A DNA stretch of 64,000 bases. Origin: Caenorhabditis elegans. Taxonomy: Eukaryota > Nematoda > Chromadorea > Rhabditida > Rhabditidae. Under the pieces are notes generated by a model that saw only the letters and a list, made by a program, of their open reading frames with translations, was not told the origin of the DNA and did no database searches. The stretch spans positions 12,338,001 to 12,402,000 of the forward strand of contig NC_003279.8 in NCBI RefSeq assembly GCF_000002985.6, read 5' to 3'. A program made the position numbers and the translations under genes. Of the stretch, positions 24,901 to 36,204 are shown one piece after another (position 1 is the first letter of the stretch; every line of letters begins with the position of its first letter).

Positions 24901-25416
24901 ATCAAAAAAAAAAATTGTCGAAAATTTTCGGCAGTTGTCGTTTTTCCGGCAAACTCGGCAAATCGCCAATTTGCCAGTTTGCTGATTTTCCGGAAATTTT
25001 TGATATCGGCAATTTGCCAATTTGCCGAAAAAATCGTTTGCCGCCCACACCTGACTTAGATCCAAACTATTCCAAGAACTATGCAATCAGAAATTTATTG
25101 TAGATTTAGGGTTGCGAGCACATAATTCGACAGAGCTTCTATGAAATTTTGATGACCACTTTTGTTTCAGAAATATCTCATGCTATTCGACAACTATAAA
25201 CTGGCTCGCCAACGTACTGAAGCCATCGTAAAGGAATGTGGTGCCAAGTGTGAGCTCATCGACTATGAGCCATTGCTTTTCAACAAAACTACCAATCGCT
25301 TCGAGTACTTTGATTCTCGCGGGTTCCTCTACTTTACTGCAGTCAATCATCTGTCGGTTCATGGATTGGAGCTGGTGCGGCCGATTTATACAAAGATTTG
25401 TCGAGATTTAGAATAA
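21942..25416 (+). CDS. Acyltransferase-3/SGNH O-acyltransferase, tandem copy C
   Basis: Third tandem copy, the longest because two introns have grown. The start gives MSTKVFSKRQDLQAIRG. The acyltransferase-3 domain is intact (FYTRRLKRILP, HTWSLSVEVQFY, YTLYLVHWPIYAY) and the SGNH part reads LKLAVLGNSIAENH and FTAVNHLSVHG. The intron at about 22515-22936 carries a strong heat-shock-element-like sequence absent from copies A and B. The intron at about 24635-25170 carries a CGGCAAAT palindromic repeat. The join across the first expanded intron is G|GTGCCACATCA, giving FALGATSLSYHLLSPPDVSFN. It ends CRDLE before TAA at 25414-25416. No lesion is seen. Confidence 0.9.
22822..22844. promoter_or_regulatory. 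Heat-shock-element-like site (five alternating units)
   Basis: Within the expanded intron of acyltransferase copy C, five consecutive five-base units alternate TTCnn and GAAnn without a mismatch, the binding pattern of trimeric HSF. Another partial match (TTCTAGAAC) lies near 22738. The site is part of inserted sequence that the other two copies lack. Confidence 0.55.
24925..25050. repeat. CGGCAAAT/ATTTGCCG palindromic repeat
   Basis: A cluster of CGGCAAA and its complement in alternating orientation (TTTTTCCGGCAAACTCGGC, then CGGCAATTTGCCAATTTGCC), intronic in acyltransferase copy C. The same family appears at 29998-30155, 32879-32960 and 55630-55872, and in the hairpin at 14886-15226. Confidence 0.75.
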
Positions 25417-25664
25417 AGAATTGAATCTATAAGTATATGTTGTTTATTATAATAATAAATAAGATGTAATGAATTCAGTTCAAAGTAAAAATGAGAAGCT
25501 GCTGAACATGATGCATTGAGCTTTATTCTCTGTACTGATCGGGCTACTGATCGGGCTATTTTTTTCCAAACATTCTTTTAAATGCGTTAATTTACACGTT
25601 TTTAACCATTCTGGTGCATTTGAAGCCAATTTCAACATTTTTTAGTTATTTCAGAGCCAAGTTT

Positions 25665-25812
25665 GTGCACGGCTTATACAAAGTTGGGCTGCTGTCCCAT
25701 CACGGTGAGATCTACAAAAAAGGCGGGATTTTTTTCCGTCAGCACGTTTCTAGCAAATGCGAAATTTTTTGTACATTAAACCAAAATGGGACAGTTTGAC
25801 ACCACGTGCTCT
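25665..25812. repeat. Palindromic repeat with CTGTCCCAT arms
   Basis: The left arm around 25692-25728 (CTGTCCCATCACGGT... CTACAAAAAA) pairs imperfectly with the right arm around 25760-25795 (TTTTTTGTACATTAAACC ... ATGGGACAG). It resembles a palindromic repeat that I recall as abundant in C. elegans, with the motif AAAATGGGACAG...CACGTG. The rest of 25417-26717 shows no gene. Confidence 0.6.
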
Positions 25813-26717
25813 TGTACATACAAATGAGTTTATAGCATTAACTATTTTTGCAGGAATCAGACAATATATAAATCCTCTTTCTCAAAAGATCAATTTTATT
25901 CTCTGCAAGATAAGACGCGGGTTCTATCTTTCAATACATCTCATTCTCAATGCAATGGATTCAGTCAGGTTTTTGAATGAATTTCTGGAATTCGGGAGAC
26001 ATTCAAATAATGGGGGTTTGATTCTTTTAGTTTTAGTATTCAGTATCCAGGTAATCGTATGATATTTGTGTCCGCATTGACTAAAAAAGCATCCCAATTA
26101 ATGAAATAACAGGTAATAAATGGCGAAGACACGCACTAGAATGTTAATCAAATAAAAATTTAGTTTCAACTGCTGCGACATTGAAAAGTTGCCAAAATTT
26201 GAAATTTCAGATAAAAATAGACTATTTTTTCTAAAACTTTGAGCGGATATAACTTTTTTTTTTTAATTTCCAGATCTTCGAATTACGAAATTTGGTAGTT
26301 TTGGACCATTTTGGATCTAAAATAGCATCAGCAAAATTTCGGTACTCTGTGAATTTAATTAGTTCAGGCGGAGTTTGATGAAAGCGTTACTTCTCCTTTT
26401 TTACGCTTGCGCAAATTCTCTTCTATTTCCAGTAAGAAAAAAAACTAAAATATGAAAAATTGTCGGAGAATACACCTTAAAACAGATACCTTGGAATACA
26501 AAAACTGGAATGTTTCCAAAATTCAAAAAATTATATAAAATTGAAATTGAATATTTTAATATGCTATTTGGCCACACCTTTTAAAACTAAATAGTTATAT
26601 CCTTTTCTAATTTCTGAAAGTTGCCTGCGAGACAAAAAGATTCTTATCCAACATCGAAATCCGATGAAATAGAAGAGAAAGCATTGAATTGTGTCCGCAC
26701 TCTAGTCGTTCTACACA

Positions 26718-27948
26718 ATGATTTCAAAATTTGAGCGCTTGGATCAGGCTGCCCTACTCACGTTGGCGACGATCGCGGTGTTGAACTTTCAATTTTCCAC
26801 GTATAACCTAAAATTTCTGTAAGAAAAATGCATTTTTGCAATTGTTTTTTTGCAAAAGTTTTAAAGTTTCAAAAATTTCAGAATTCCAGCAGAGCTCTAC
26901 ACACATTTTCCGGCAATCATTCATCAGGAAATTTTTCCAGCGTAAGTCCTTGAGCTAGCTAACAGCACTGCACATCAAACACAATTTTAGAATTTTAGGA
27001 CCAGGATCATTGCCAAGTTGATTCCAGGGATTGAGCATTCAGCTTCTGCTCTTAGGCTACCAAATACTGGTCAACTATTCTGCTTTGTTGAGACTTCAGA
27101 ACGGTACATGGATGAACGCGTACCATCAATTGCATCCACGTGGCTACGGAGATGTGACAACGGGCGGTTCTTCTCAAAAACTCCGCTTCTAAACCTCAAC
27201 ATAACTTATTCTACAGTTTATAAAAATCTGGAAGACTCATATTCCGATTTGTTCCGAAAATCCATATTCGGATTCTATTACTCTTATGTGCACATTTCAA
27301 AGTCTTTCGATTGGTACTTAAAGGCAGATGATGATACATATTTTGCAATGGATCACTTGAGGGAGTACCTGAACACTTTAGACCCTTCGAAGCCATTATA
27401 TCTAGGATACGTGCTGTAACCCTATCTTGTAAGTTGTTATGTCCATCATGTCCGAATATCGTTTTACAATAAGCGTAAACATATTGCTTTCAGAAAAACG
27501 GTTACAACTCCGGAGGATCCGGGTATATCCTTTCCAATGCAGCAGTGAAGCTTTTTGTGGAGAAGTCGTATCATGATGAATACGGGTGTCCGTATGATTG
27601 GGCAGAAGATCATGGAATTGGAAGGTGCCTTGCAAGAGTGGGAATCTACCCAACTGATACCAGAGATGACAAAGGACTCAATAGCTTTGTGCCGTTCAAG
27701 CCGAGTGAGCTGGCTGAATTTGGTCCGGACTGGCACTTTTATCCGGTAAAGGTCAGTCGTGTGGTACTGTTCTTATTAGAAATTGAATTGAAATTTTACA
27801 GGCCGTCCAATTTGCGTCTCAAAAGTTCGTTTCTCTACATCGACTTCCTCCGGCCATGATGCTTGTGCTGGACGAGATTCTACACCCAAAACTGGGAAGA
27901 AATGATACTAATCCAATAGTTGTGAACTTGGACTCTTTCAAATATTGA
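26718..27948 (+). CDS. Core-1 beta1,3-galactosyltransferase-like (T-synthase family) with an in-frame stop
   Basis: C1GalT/T-synthase-type enzyme, which makes Gal-beta1,3-GalNAc on Ser/Thr. Exons: 26718-26818, 26882-26941, 26999-27428, 27494-27751 and 27802-27948. The protein opens with a weak anchor (LLTLATIAVLNFQFSTYNL). It then shows GQLFCFVETSERYMDERVPSIASTWLRRCD, the metal-binding FDWYLKADDDTYF, YNSGGSGYILSNAAVKLF, AEDHGIGRCLARVGI and DKGLNSFVPFKPSEL. Exon 3 reads YLGYVL then TAA (27417-27419) then PYL before a good GTAAGT donor. In the family this place is normally Lys-Pro-Tyr, so AAA has probably become TAA. A weak alternative donor, GTGCTG at 27411, would remove the stop in frame with six residues. 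Everything else is open. It is therefore either a recent pseudogene, a null allele, or a sequencing error. Confidence 0.82.
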
Positions 27949-28334
27949 CTGAAAACCTGTGAATATTATTAGAATAAAAAATTATTTATGTATAATACAT
28001 ATTTCTTCTCGAAAAGGATATAAAAAGTCTACCGAAAAATTTTTATCCACACCTCAGAATTTTCGCCAGAGATTAAAAATTTGATACGAAATCTGGAATT
28101 GATTTATTAGAATTCAACGATTGTTCAATCATCTTCCAGTACATATTTTTCTTACAAAATCTGAAGTTTCCGAGTGATTATTTAATTGAAGTTTTCAGGC
28201 ACTTTCTGCACCACGATTTCAGACATTTGAAGCAGTTTCACTTCCGAGGATTGCGAAACGGAAGATCCGTCAGACTCCTCCTACTAATAGGCCGCTCCGA
28301 TCGGGGAACAATCTATTCCTCACCTATTTAGGAG

Positions 28335-30619
28335 ATGTCGAACATTCTTTACATTTTGATTAAAAACTTCCTTTCGTCAAAATCATCTTTAAACCGATGG
28401 CTGCTATTGATTATTGCTGCAAGTTTCATATCATACTTTTTAGTAATTCTACTGGAAGAAAAAGTATAAATTTATAACAAACTGCTTGGCGAATGTTTCA
28501 AAATGCTTTATTTTCAGGAAGAGCCTTACCAAACTCTTTCGGAGTCCACTCTGTCAAACTGTGAACAAGGTCCTACCAAGGTATCTCGGTTTTTTAATAC
28601 TCATTTTCTATCGAAGAAATTTTCCAAAAACCTATGACGATGTAACCAAATTCCAGCAAGACCTTCATCGTCACCATACAGATATTGCTGATGTGTACCG
28701 GGAACGAGGTTTTGCTGATGATAAGGTATTACTTTAAAGATTGCCTATATCTTTATTGTTTTAACTGTAGTACCAACTAGAAGACATTCATGTCTTCTTT
28801 TTCATTCTCAGAATTAACAGCTGATATTTCTATATTTAATAAGCTAACAATATCACTAGGTTAACTTTTTTTTTCTCATATCATAATCCTTTTCAGCGAG
28901 GATCATACCGTCGTCGGCCGGAGACCGCTCATGTTGATTGTGGTCGAATTCTAGCTGGTGATAAGGTAACTGGTGTTGAAAATTCCCCCGAAGGTGAAAA
29001 ATTCAGCCTTATCTTCAATCACTCACTGGAACAAATCGCGTTAAAATAGTGGAAAACTGTAATCTAAACATGTCCTGTAAAGCAATTAGGAGCAGGATTC
29101 TTCCATCAAACGATAATATTCTGAGACCTTTGAAGCATGGAATCGCATTTGCTAGAATTGTGTACAAGGACTATGAATTTATTGAAAAGCAGGTGCAAGT
29201 GTCTTTTCATCCTCAGAATGCATTTTGTTTTGTGATTGATATAAATGCATCAGAGGAATTTAAGAAGCGGATGAGAGCCCTGGCTGCGTGTATGCCAAAT
29301 GTCATAGTGCTCGCTGGTGAGAATTTTGAGTTGAGAAACTGCAAAGCTATTTCCATTCAGACGAGGATCCTGTCTACTCTTCTGGTCACAATGTCAACCT
29401 GGTTCACAACAAATGTCTCAAAGCCCTACTCGACATACCTGGCTGGAACTACGCTTTGCTACTTCAAAATCACGATCTTATAATGAAATCTGTGTATGAG
29501 ATGGAGCAAATCTTCGAGTGGCTCGGGGGAGCGAACGATATTTTTGTGACTCACGAAATTGGTCGAGTCGATGTGAAAAAGCTGAAGTGGGATCCAATGT
29601 CGCTAAAATTGTTTATAAATGGTAGGTAAATTTATAACCAACTTGATCCAAAATAAAACTAGCATTTTAGAAACTGAAATGGACAAGTTATTACTGACAA
29701 CTCCTATGAAAATTGTGAAAGGATGGGTTCACTGTTCCTTGTCGAGAGCGTCAGTTGAGTGGATGTTTCAGAAACTTGATCCATCAATTTTTATGCATCA
29801 ATTGAACCAGGGTGTTTGTTTTGAAACTCTTTTTCAAATCATTTCATAATTTTTTGTTGTTTAGAGATATGGAGTTGATGAGCAGTATTTTCCTATCCTT
29901 CAGGCCAATGCAGAGTTCGGAATGCCTGGACACTTTACCGATGAGTGCCTGCAGCAAGGAAAAACTACAGAGTTCATAACAAGGTCATAACAGGGATGGG
30001 CGGCAAACGATTTTTTTTGACAAACCGGCAACTTGCCGGAATCAAAAGGCACAGTTTTAAGTGTTCCCGTCTTATGAAAAATCCCTTCAAAAACTTCCGG
30101 CAAATTGATATAGTAATTAATGTAGACAAAAAATTTGCCGAGCTGCAATTGCCACCATAGTTTTCATAGTATTCAATATGAGCATTGCACATAAAATGTT
30201 TATAGAATTGCCTTATGGGTGCCCGAAAGCAAGTGTGACACGAATATGACTCGTCATGCAGTCTGCATCATTGGTCTAGAGCACTTCCAAGCCGTTGCGT
30301 CGTTTACACATTTGATGTTCAATAAAGTTAGTAGTTCATTAGATGAACTTATTTAAGATTTATGATTTAGGTGATTCCATCATTTGATAATTCAATCGTA
30401 GAGTGTACCGCCGAGCTCCTGCACAATCGAACATTCTTGGGGCAAGTTGACCATCCGTTGAAAGAAGATTATTACAAAAACATGGTCAATGTATGATTAG
30501 ACCTTACTAATATTATTAATCACATTGTTGTGGTTCAGGTTCTTTACCACAAACACCACTTGGAACCGGGTTACAAGCTGAACTGCACACCACGTTACAG
30601 CGAGCTGTGGAAGGAATAA
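28335..30619 (+). CDS. GT14 Branch-type glycosyltransferase-like protein
   Basis: Paralogue of the minus-strand gene at 9700-11819, with the same family role. The start gives MSNILYILIKNF followed by a span (WLLLIIAASFISYFLVILL). Exons then encode TAHVDCGRILAGDK, ILRPLKHGIAFARIVYKDYEFIEKQ, SFHPQNAFCFVIDINA, MRALAACMPNVIVLAG, NVNLVHNKCLKALL, NYALLLQNHDLIMKSVYEMEQ, WLGGANDIFVTH, SRASVEWMFQ, MPGHFTDECLQQGKTTEFITR, CIIGLEHFQAVASF, ECTAELLHNRTFLGQ and VLYHKHHLEPGYKLNC, ending SELWKE then TAA. The exon after AGDK is best closed with a donor at about 28993 (GTGAAA), which keeps frame into VENCNLNMSC; this is the least certain join. The intron at 29982-30209 holds a CGGCAAAT palindromic repeat. Confidence 0.87.
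29998..30155. repeat. CGGCAAAT/ATTTGCCG palindromic repeat, intronic
   Basis: GGGCGGCAAACG at the left end and AAAAATTTGCCGAGC at the right, with internal ACTTGCCGG and CTTCCGGCAAATTG. It lies in the intron of the GT14 gene, same family as at 24925-25050. Confidence 0.7.
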
Positions 30620-31113
30620 CATTTTTATAAAGCCGATACGCCAGCTTCAACTGCAGCACACTTCAAAACTCTGTTAACAATGTCTCTCTTTTTTCTGTGT
30701 ATTTTGATAATTTGGAAAACCGTGATAATAATGAAACGGTGATTATTAAACGTTGATGTAGAAAAAGAGGCAACAAGTCAGTAATTGCCACTTTTGGCAT
30801 TCAATACAAATTTTGCAAAAAATTGTTGAAAACTTTTGAAAACAATTAATGATCAGAAATGGTAATTTTTCTACAACTTACCTTGAAAAGTCGTGAGCTT
30901 GTCAAGAGACCCAACTTTAACTTCAGTCAGCTGTGAGTGATATGATGGGTAGACGTTTTAAAAATTGCCCGGTGTGCAAAATGGAATTTTTGTGTGCACA
31001 ACGTTGTCCACGGTCCATATGTCACATAGAACAAGCTCACATATGATCCGCAAAGATCAGCTGAAAACCGTGTAGATTGGTCTGTTGATGTAGATTTAAT
31101 CAGATCATCTTTA
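30620..31113. other. Intergenic region, probable sulfotransferase promoter
   Basis: No gene is seen. The last ~80 bp (GCTGAAAACCGTG, then TCTGTTGATGTAGATTTAAT) are repeated nearly exactly before the second sulfotransferase (33220-33274), consistent with a duplicated proximal promoter or 5' UTR. Confidence 0.45.
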
Positions 31114-32607
31114 ATGAGAATCCGGTTATTAAGTTTCAAAAATCGCGAATTTAAAAGGCGCCGTTTTGAAACTTTTTATCTTCCCACAATGTCAAACGTG
31201 CGATTTTCATGGATCATGGCTATCTTCACTATATTTTTTGTGTTTACCATCACCAGAAAAGCTGGAAATTCTGAAGTTAAAGGTTCGTGGTTTAGAATTG
31301 TGTTTACCAAAAATGGAATTGTTTGCAGTTGTCGACTATATCATCCCGTTTGTCAACTATTCAAAGAGGCTTCTAGTAGGTTTTTCATGAGTTGCAAAAA
31401 CATTTTAAAAAAATTATAGACTGCACCTGAAAACCAATTAATATCCTGTATAATTCCAAAATCAATGTCACAGTTGACAATTAACATAATGTGTCTTTTG
31501 TACGAAAAGCAGGAGTATTTTAAAAACGATTATAGTCTAAATGATACATGGACGTCTACGAGGTAAGCGTTTAAAAAATTGTTAAAACACACTTCGATGG
31601 TGCCAAAATGACCAAATATCATAGTAAAATTAACAGTCAAACAGTGGCAATTACTGAGTTTTTGCCAATTTTTGTGAAAACTAAAATGCTGTAGCATGTT
31701 TGAATTCCTACAAGGTTTGAATATCAAAATTAAAAAATCTTTGGTGGAAATTTTGTTCAGTAAAAGCTGATTAAGAGATTTTCCCAATTTTCAAAAAATC
31801 GTATAAAATTTAGTAATTAAAAAAAAAATTTAACGATGATATTTGGTCATTGCTGTGTCGGAATGTAACTAGGGTATTCCAGAAATTGTATGGATGAATT
31901 TAAATTTATACATCCACTGGAGCCAATCCACAAAGGAACCGTAAAATTTGCATTCATCCGGGACCCCTTGCAACGATTTGTTTCGTTCTACCTCGACAAA
32001 TGTGTTAGGTAGTTAAAAATATATAGCAATAAATCTTTAATCTATTTATTTATAGAGAAAACAGATGTTACGATTGCGGCTCGAATATGATATGTATCGT
32101 GGAAAAAGTGTACAGTAATCTGAAAAAGATTCAAAATTCGTGGGATGGAACTTCAGAACTTGGATACGTGGAGCGACATGCTGCTCCAATGTCCTGGAAC
32201 TGCAATTTCCACAAAGGTCTAGACAGTTGGGAGCTGATACCGATTGGTTCGGATGCAAATGAAAGAACTATTGCAATTGAACGATTGTCGGGTCTATTAA
32301 AGAAACAGGGTGTAAATCAGACATTGATTGAAAAAGTTCAAGAAGGAATGAAAAGTAAGGCTTCTGGGTGACCTTTTTTTAAGTATTGAAATTTTCAGCT
32401 GGCGAAACGGAGCACTCAACACACTCCTCAACAGGTCGTATTAAAGCGGAACGGCAAGTACGTGAAGATCCATACATTCAAAATTTACTCCATAAAATTT
32501 ATTTCTTTGATTATCTAGTTTTCCCGTTTACCAAGGATTTCAAAATTCCATTTGCCACGAGTCAATATCATCGGACTAATAATTTCGAAACACTTTACGG
32601 ATCTTAA
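31114..32607 (+). CDS. Carbohydrate sulfotransferase-like protein, tandem copy 1
   Basis: Sulfotransfer_2-type enzyme that would move sulfate from PAPS to a sugar in the Golgi lumen. Exons: 31114-31282, 31329-31375, 31420-31562, 31883-32008, 32056-32354 and 32399-32607. The N-terminus is basic (MRIRLLSFKNREFKRRRFE) followed by an anchor (WIMAIFTIFFVFTI). The 5'-phosphosulfate-binding loop is CIIPKSMSQLTINIMCLLY, and the 3'-phosphate-binding region is FAFIRDPLQRFVSFYLDKC. Cys-rich YDCGSNMIC, APMSWNCNFH and YFFDYLVFPF follow. The start was chosen because copy 2 has the same ATG context. The product is intact. It is followed by untranslated sequence that also repeats after copy 2. Confidence 0.88.
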
Positions 32608-33274
32608 TAAATTTTTTTTTTCTGTTTTTTGGAAGGGATGTTTCAGGTGCGGACTACATTCAAAACTATCTCCGATTGCAATCTGAAATGTCTTTCGTAA
32701 ATCAAAAACAAGTTTGCTAGGCTGCAACAGAAAAATATACGAATTATTCCATCAAAGGAGAATGGTTCTGCTATCTTTCAACCAGGGCTGAAAATTGTTT
32801 TTTTTTATTCAGAAAAAAATCGAAACTATTTTTATTATTTTCATTTAAATGAAAATAATGAAAATATGTGTAAAAACTAGCCGAGCCCGGCAAATTCGAG
32901 AAATCCTTTTTTTTTAATTTGCCGAGCTCGACAAACGGCAAATTCTAAAAATTTGCCCCACACCCCTGGCCCATGAAATCCCTCAAAACCATTAAAATGC
33001 AAGAAATCATAGTTAAACTTTGGCAGCTTATATTGCAGTTGTCGTTCGAAAAAAATTAAAAAATTGTCAACTGACAAAATATTTGCAAGACTTTTTTCGA
33101 TTGACTTACTGTTGAGAATTCATTGATATTTTCCGAATGACTCTTGATATAAGCTTGTGAATTAAAGTAGTGATGTACGTGGTGTCAAGCTATATGCTAA
33201 CACAGGATTCTCAAAGATCAGCTGAAAACCGTGAGTAGAATGTTCTGTTGATGTAGATTTAATCGTTTCATCTA
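32608..33274. other. Intergenic spacer between tandem sulfotransferases
   Basis: The first ~180 bp (TTTCAGGTGCGGACTACATT onward) are homologous to 34680-34840 after copy 2, marking the 3' part of the duplicated unit. A CGGCAAAT-type repeat lies at about 32879-32960. No coding sequence was recognised. Confidence 0.5.
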
Positions 33275-34647
33275 ATGAAAATCCGGTTGCCAAGTTTTAA
33301 AAATCGCGTGTTTAAAAGACGCCTTTATGAAAATTCTTATCTTCCCACAATGTTGAATTTGAAATTTTCATGGATCATGGCTATCTTCACTATATTTTTT
33401 GTGTTTACCATCACCAGAAAAGCTGGAAATTCTGAAGTTAAAGGTTCGTGGTTTAGAATTGTGTTTACCAAAAATGGAATTGTTTGCAGTTGTCGACTAT
33501 ATCGTCCCGTTTGTCAACTATTCGAAGATGCTTCTAGTAGGTTTCCCGCGAGTTGCAAGAATACCAAAACATTGCAGACTGCACCCGAAAACCAACTGAT
33601 ATCCTGTTTGATTCCGAAATCAATGTCGCAGTTGACAGTTAACATAATGTGTCTTTTGTACGAAAAGCAGGAGTATTTTAAGAACGATTATAGTCTAAAT
33701 GATACATGGACGTCTCAGAGGTAAGTTTTTTTTTAAGAGAAGCACCTTTTAAAAGTTATTAAAACACACTTCTATGGTGCCAAAATGACCAAATGCCATA
33801 GTAAAATTGACAGTCAAAAAGTGGCAATTACTTTTTGCCCCTTTTCAAGAAAACAAAAGCGATATAGCATGTACAAGGTTTCATACAAATGCCTTAAAAA
33901 AATTCCCTTACTGACATAATTAGTCTATTCTAGAAACTGCTTGGAAGAATTTAAGTTTATACATCCTCTGGAGCCAATTCAAAAAGGAACGGTAAAATTT
34001 GCATTCATCCGGGACCCCCTGAAACGATTCGTTTCGTTCTACCTCGACAAATGTGTTAGGTAATCTTTAAAAAAACGATAAAGCTTTCATAATATTTTCG
34101 AAGAGAAAAACACTGTTACGATTGCGGCACGAATATGAGATGCGTCGTAGAAAAAGTGTACACTAATCTGAAAAAGATTCAAAATTCGTGGCATGGAACT
34201 TCAGAACTTGGATACGTGGAGCAACATGCTGCTCCAATGTCCTGGAACTGCAATTTCCACAAAGATATCGAAAGTTGGGAGCTGATACCGATTGGATCGG
34301 ATGCAAATGAAAGAACTATTGCAATTGAACGATTGTCGGGTCTATTAAAGAAACAGGGTGTAAATCAGACATTGATTGAAAAAGTTCAAGAAGGAAGGAA
34401 AAGTACGGCCTCAGGGTGACCATACTTTTAAGTTTTGAAATTTTTAGGTGGCGAAACGGAGCACTCTACACATGCTTCCAATGCTCGCTTTGAAGCTGAA
34501 CGAATAATACAAAAGGACCCTTACATTCAGAATTTAATTTATTTCTTTGATTATCTAGTTTTCCCGTTTACCAAGGATTTCAAAATTCCATTCACCACAA
34601 CCCAATACCATCGGATTAATCATTTCGAAACCCTTTACGGATCTTAA
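33275..34647 (+). CDS. Carbohydrate sulfotransferase-like protein, tandem copy 2
   Basis: Near-identical tandem duplicate of copy 1, with the same six exons and the same PAPS-binding motifs (CLIPKSMSQLTVNIMCLLY; FAFIRDPLKRFVSFYLDKC). Introns also align, including a shared stretch TGGTGCCAAAATGACCAAAT in intron 3, so the duplication is recent. Differences: the N-terminal tail is MKIRLPSFKNRVFKRRLYE. The acceptor before the EKHCYDCG exon has drifted to TTCGAAG, which is weak. Three residues are missing where copy 1 reads QNLLHKIYFF (here QNLIYFF). The frame stays open to GS before TAA. The poor acceptor could lower correct splicing. Confidence 0.87.
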
Positions 34648-36204
34648 TAAATTTGTTTGCATATTTTTTGTTTTTTTTAAAGGGATGTTTCAGGTGCGGA
34701 CTACATTCAACACTATCTCCGATTGTGATCTTGAAATGCGTCTTTCATAAATCGAGAAGTTCGGTAGGTTGCTGTAGGAAAAACACGAATTATTTTATTA
34801 AAGGAGGAGTGAGGTGCTAACTTTCAACTAGAGCTGGCAAATCGGACGTCCAATTTTTCCAAATGTCATTTTTCGAGTCTTAATTTTACGATCTAGATTT
34901 TATTAATTTCGAAAAAGCTGTGTCACAGTATCCTAACAAAACAAAAATCATAGTGGAACAGGCACCGGATTGCCCTGAATCCGGATACCGGACATCCAGT
35001 TTTTTTAAAAATTTTCTGTCTAAAATTAATCTTAAAATTATGCCTACGTAATTTGACACAACTAGACACATGCTTTCAATTAGCAAATCAAACTCCAACA
35101 TTCCCCCCCCCCCCACTTATCCGGTTTGTTTTTAAATAGATAACAATTTTCTCAATTTTAAAGAAACGCGCACCAAAGTCCTCTCAATCTCAAAATAACA
35201 TCGCAACTGAAATATTTGCGAATTTTTCTAATTTTGATCGTGATCTTTATATCGTGTTCTTTGCATCAATATTTATTCTACAATACTTGGTGATAATTAT
35301 TTTTTGAATCAATTGTGTTGTGCCAGATAAGGAGTAGAACTCCAATCGTTTTCAGGGCAGGTAGTGACTCTTAAAATGTTGCAGTGATGTATACTCGGCA
35401 ATTCGTCGCAACTTATCCACCAACTTTGGCAATTTAAACGCCAACTTTACCCTTCCACAATTTATCAGCCAACATTAGCAACTTTTCTACCAATTTTATA
35501 GTCTCGCAACTTTTAAGCTATCTTTAGCAATTTCTTTCCCGACTTTAGCAACTTTTTAACCAAGTTTAGTCAATTTTTTAAAAATTTTCAGTGCAAATTT
35601 TGAGGGTATCCCCAACTTTAACTTACTTTGCCCAACTTTAGCAACGTTTTTACCGAATTTTAGCAACTTCTGCGCTTGGCATTTCTAAAGTTGCTAAAGT
35701 TGGTAAATAAGTTGCGGACATTTGCCGAGTATTTTTAGTGGATACTTTTAGATGATACTTGCCTTGTTCTATGAAAAGTAGTTCAAAAAGTTTTACAAAA
35801 ATTTTTAAATTTTTTTAAAATGTGCCAATAAAAAAAGCGAGAGCTTATCGTTGTCCGCACGTTAAACTGTAAACTAACCAAAAAAGGATAAATTTCAAGC
35901 GAAGTCTTTTTTGTTTAGGTATTGCTCCTTTTATTCATAAACGAAGAAACGGATTGATATGCTATGCTCTATTTGTGATGTGCTGTTATTTTTCTCCATA
36001 TTTTAAAGACACCAGAAAAGTGACAGAAACAACAAAACAGTACGCTTTTCCGGCTTTAAAAATGTTCAAATGCTCTGAAAATTTCGAGAATTGCGTGAAC
36101 ATTCTGAATACTCCTGAAAAAAATAAGGAAACATCTGGCAAATTCTGAAAACTCTTAAAAGTGTGAAAGATTTATGAGAAAGTTTTAAAAATAACTGGAA
36201 ATTT
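34648..36204. other. Intergenic region with repeats
   Basis: No gene. It contains the duplicated 3' flank of the sulfotransferase unit (to about 34840), a 13-14 nt poly-C run near 35103, a palindromic element at 35391-35732, and a TTC/GAA-rich stretch near 36060-36180. Open frames here are short and unsupported. Confidence 0.5.
35391..35732. repeat. Palindromic element filled with GCAACTTT units
   Basis: The left end (ATACTCGGCAATTCGTCGCA, continuing ACTTATCCACCAACTTTGGC) is the imperfect reverse complement of the right end (GTTGGTAAATAAGTTGCGGA, continuing CATTTGCCGAGTAT). The interior is a degenerate tandem array of AACTTTAGCAACTTTT units, all in one orientation. It is probably a non-autonomous DNA transposon with an expanded internal satellite. 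Confidence 0.8.

Noticed and set aside
15506-25416. Acyltransferase triplet as a nematode operon
   Set aside because: Intergenic gaps are about 600 bp, well above the usual ~100 bp, and each copy has its own conserved upstream block.
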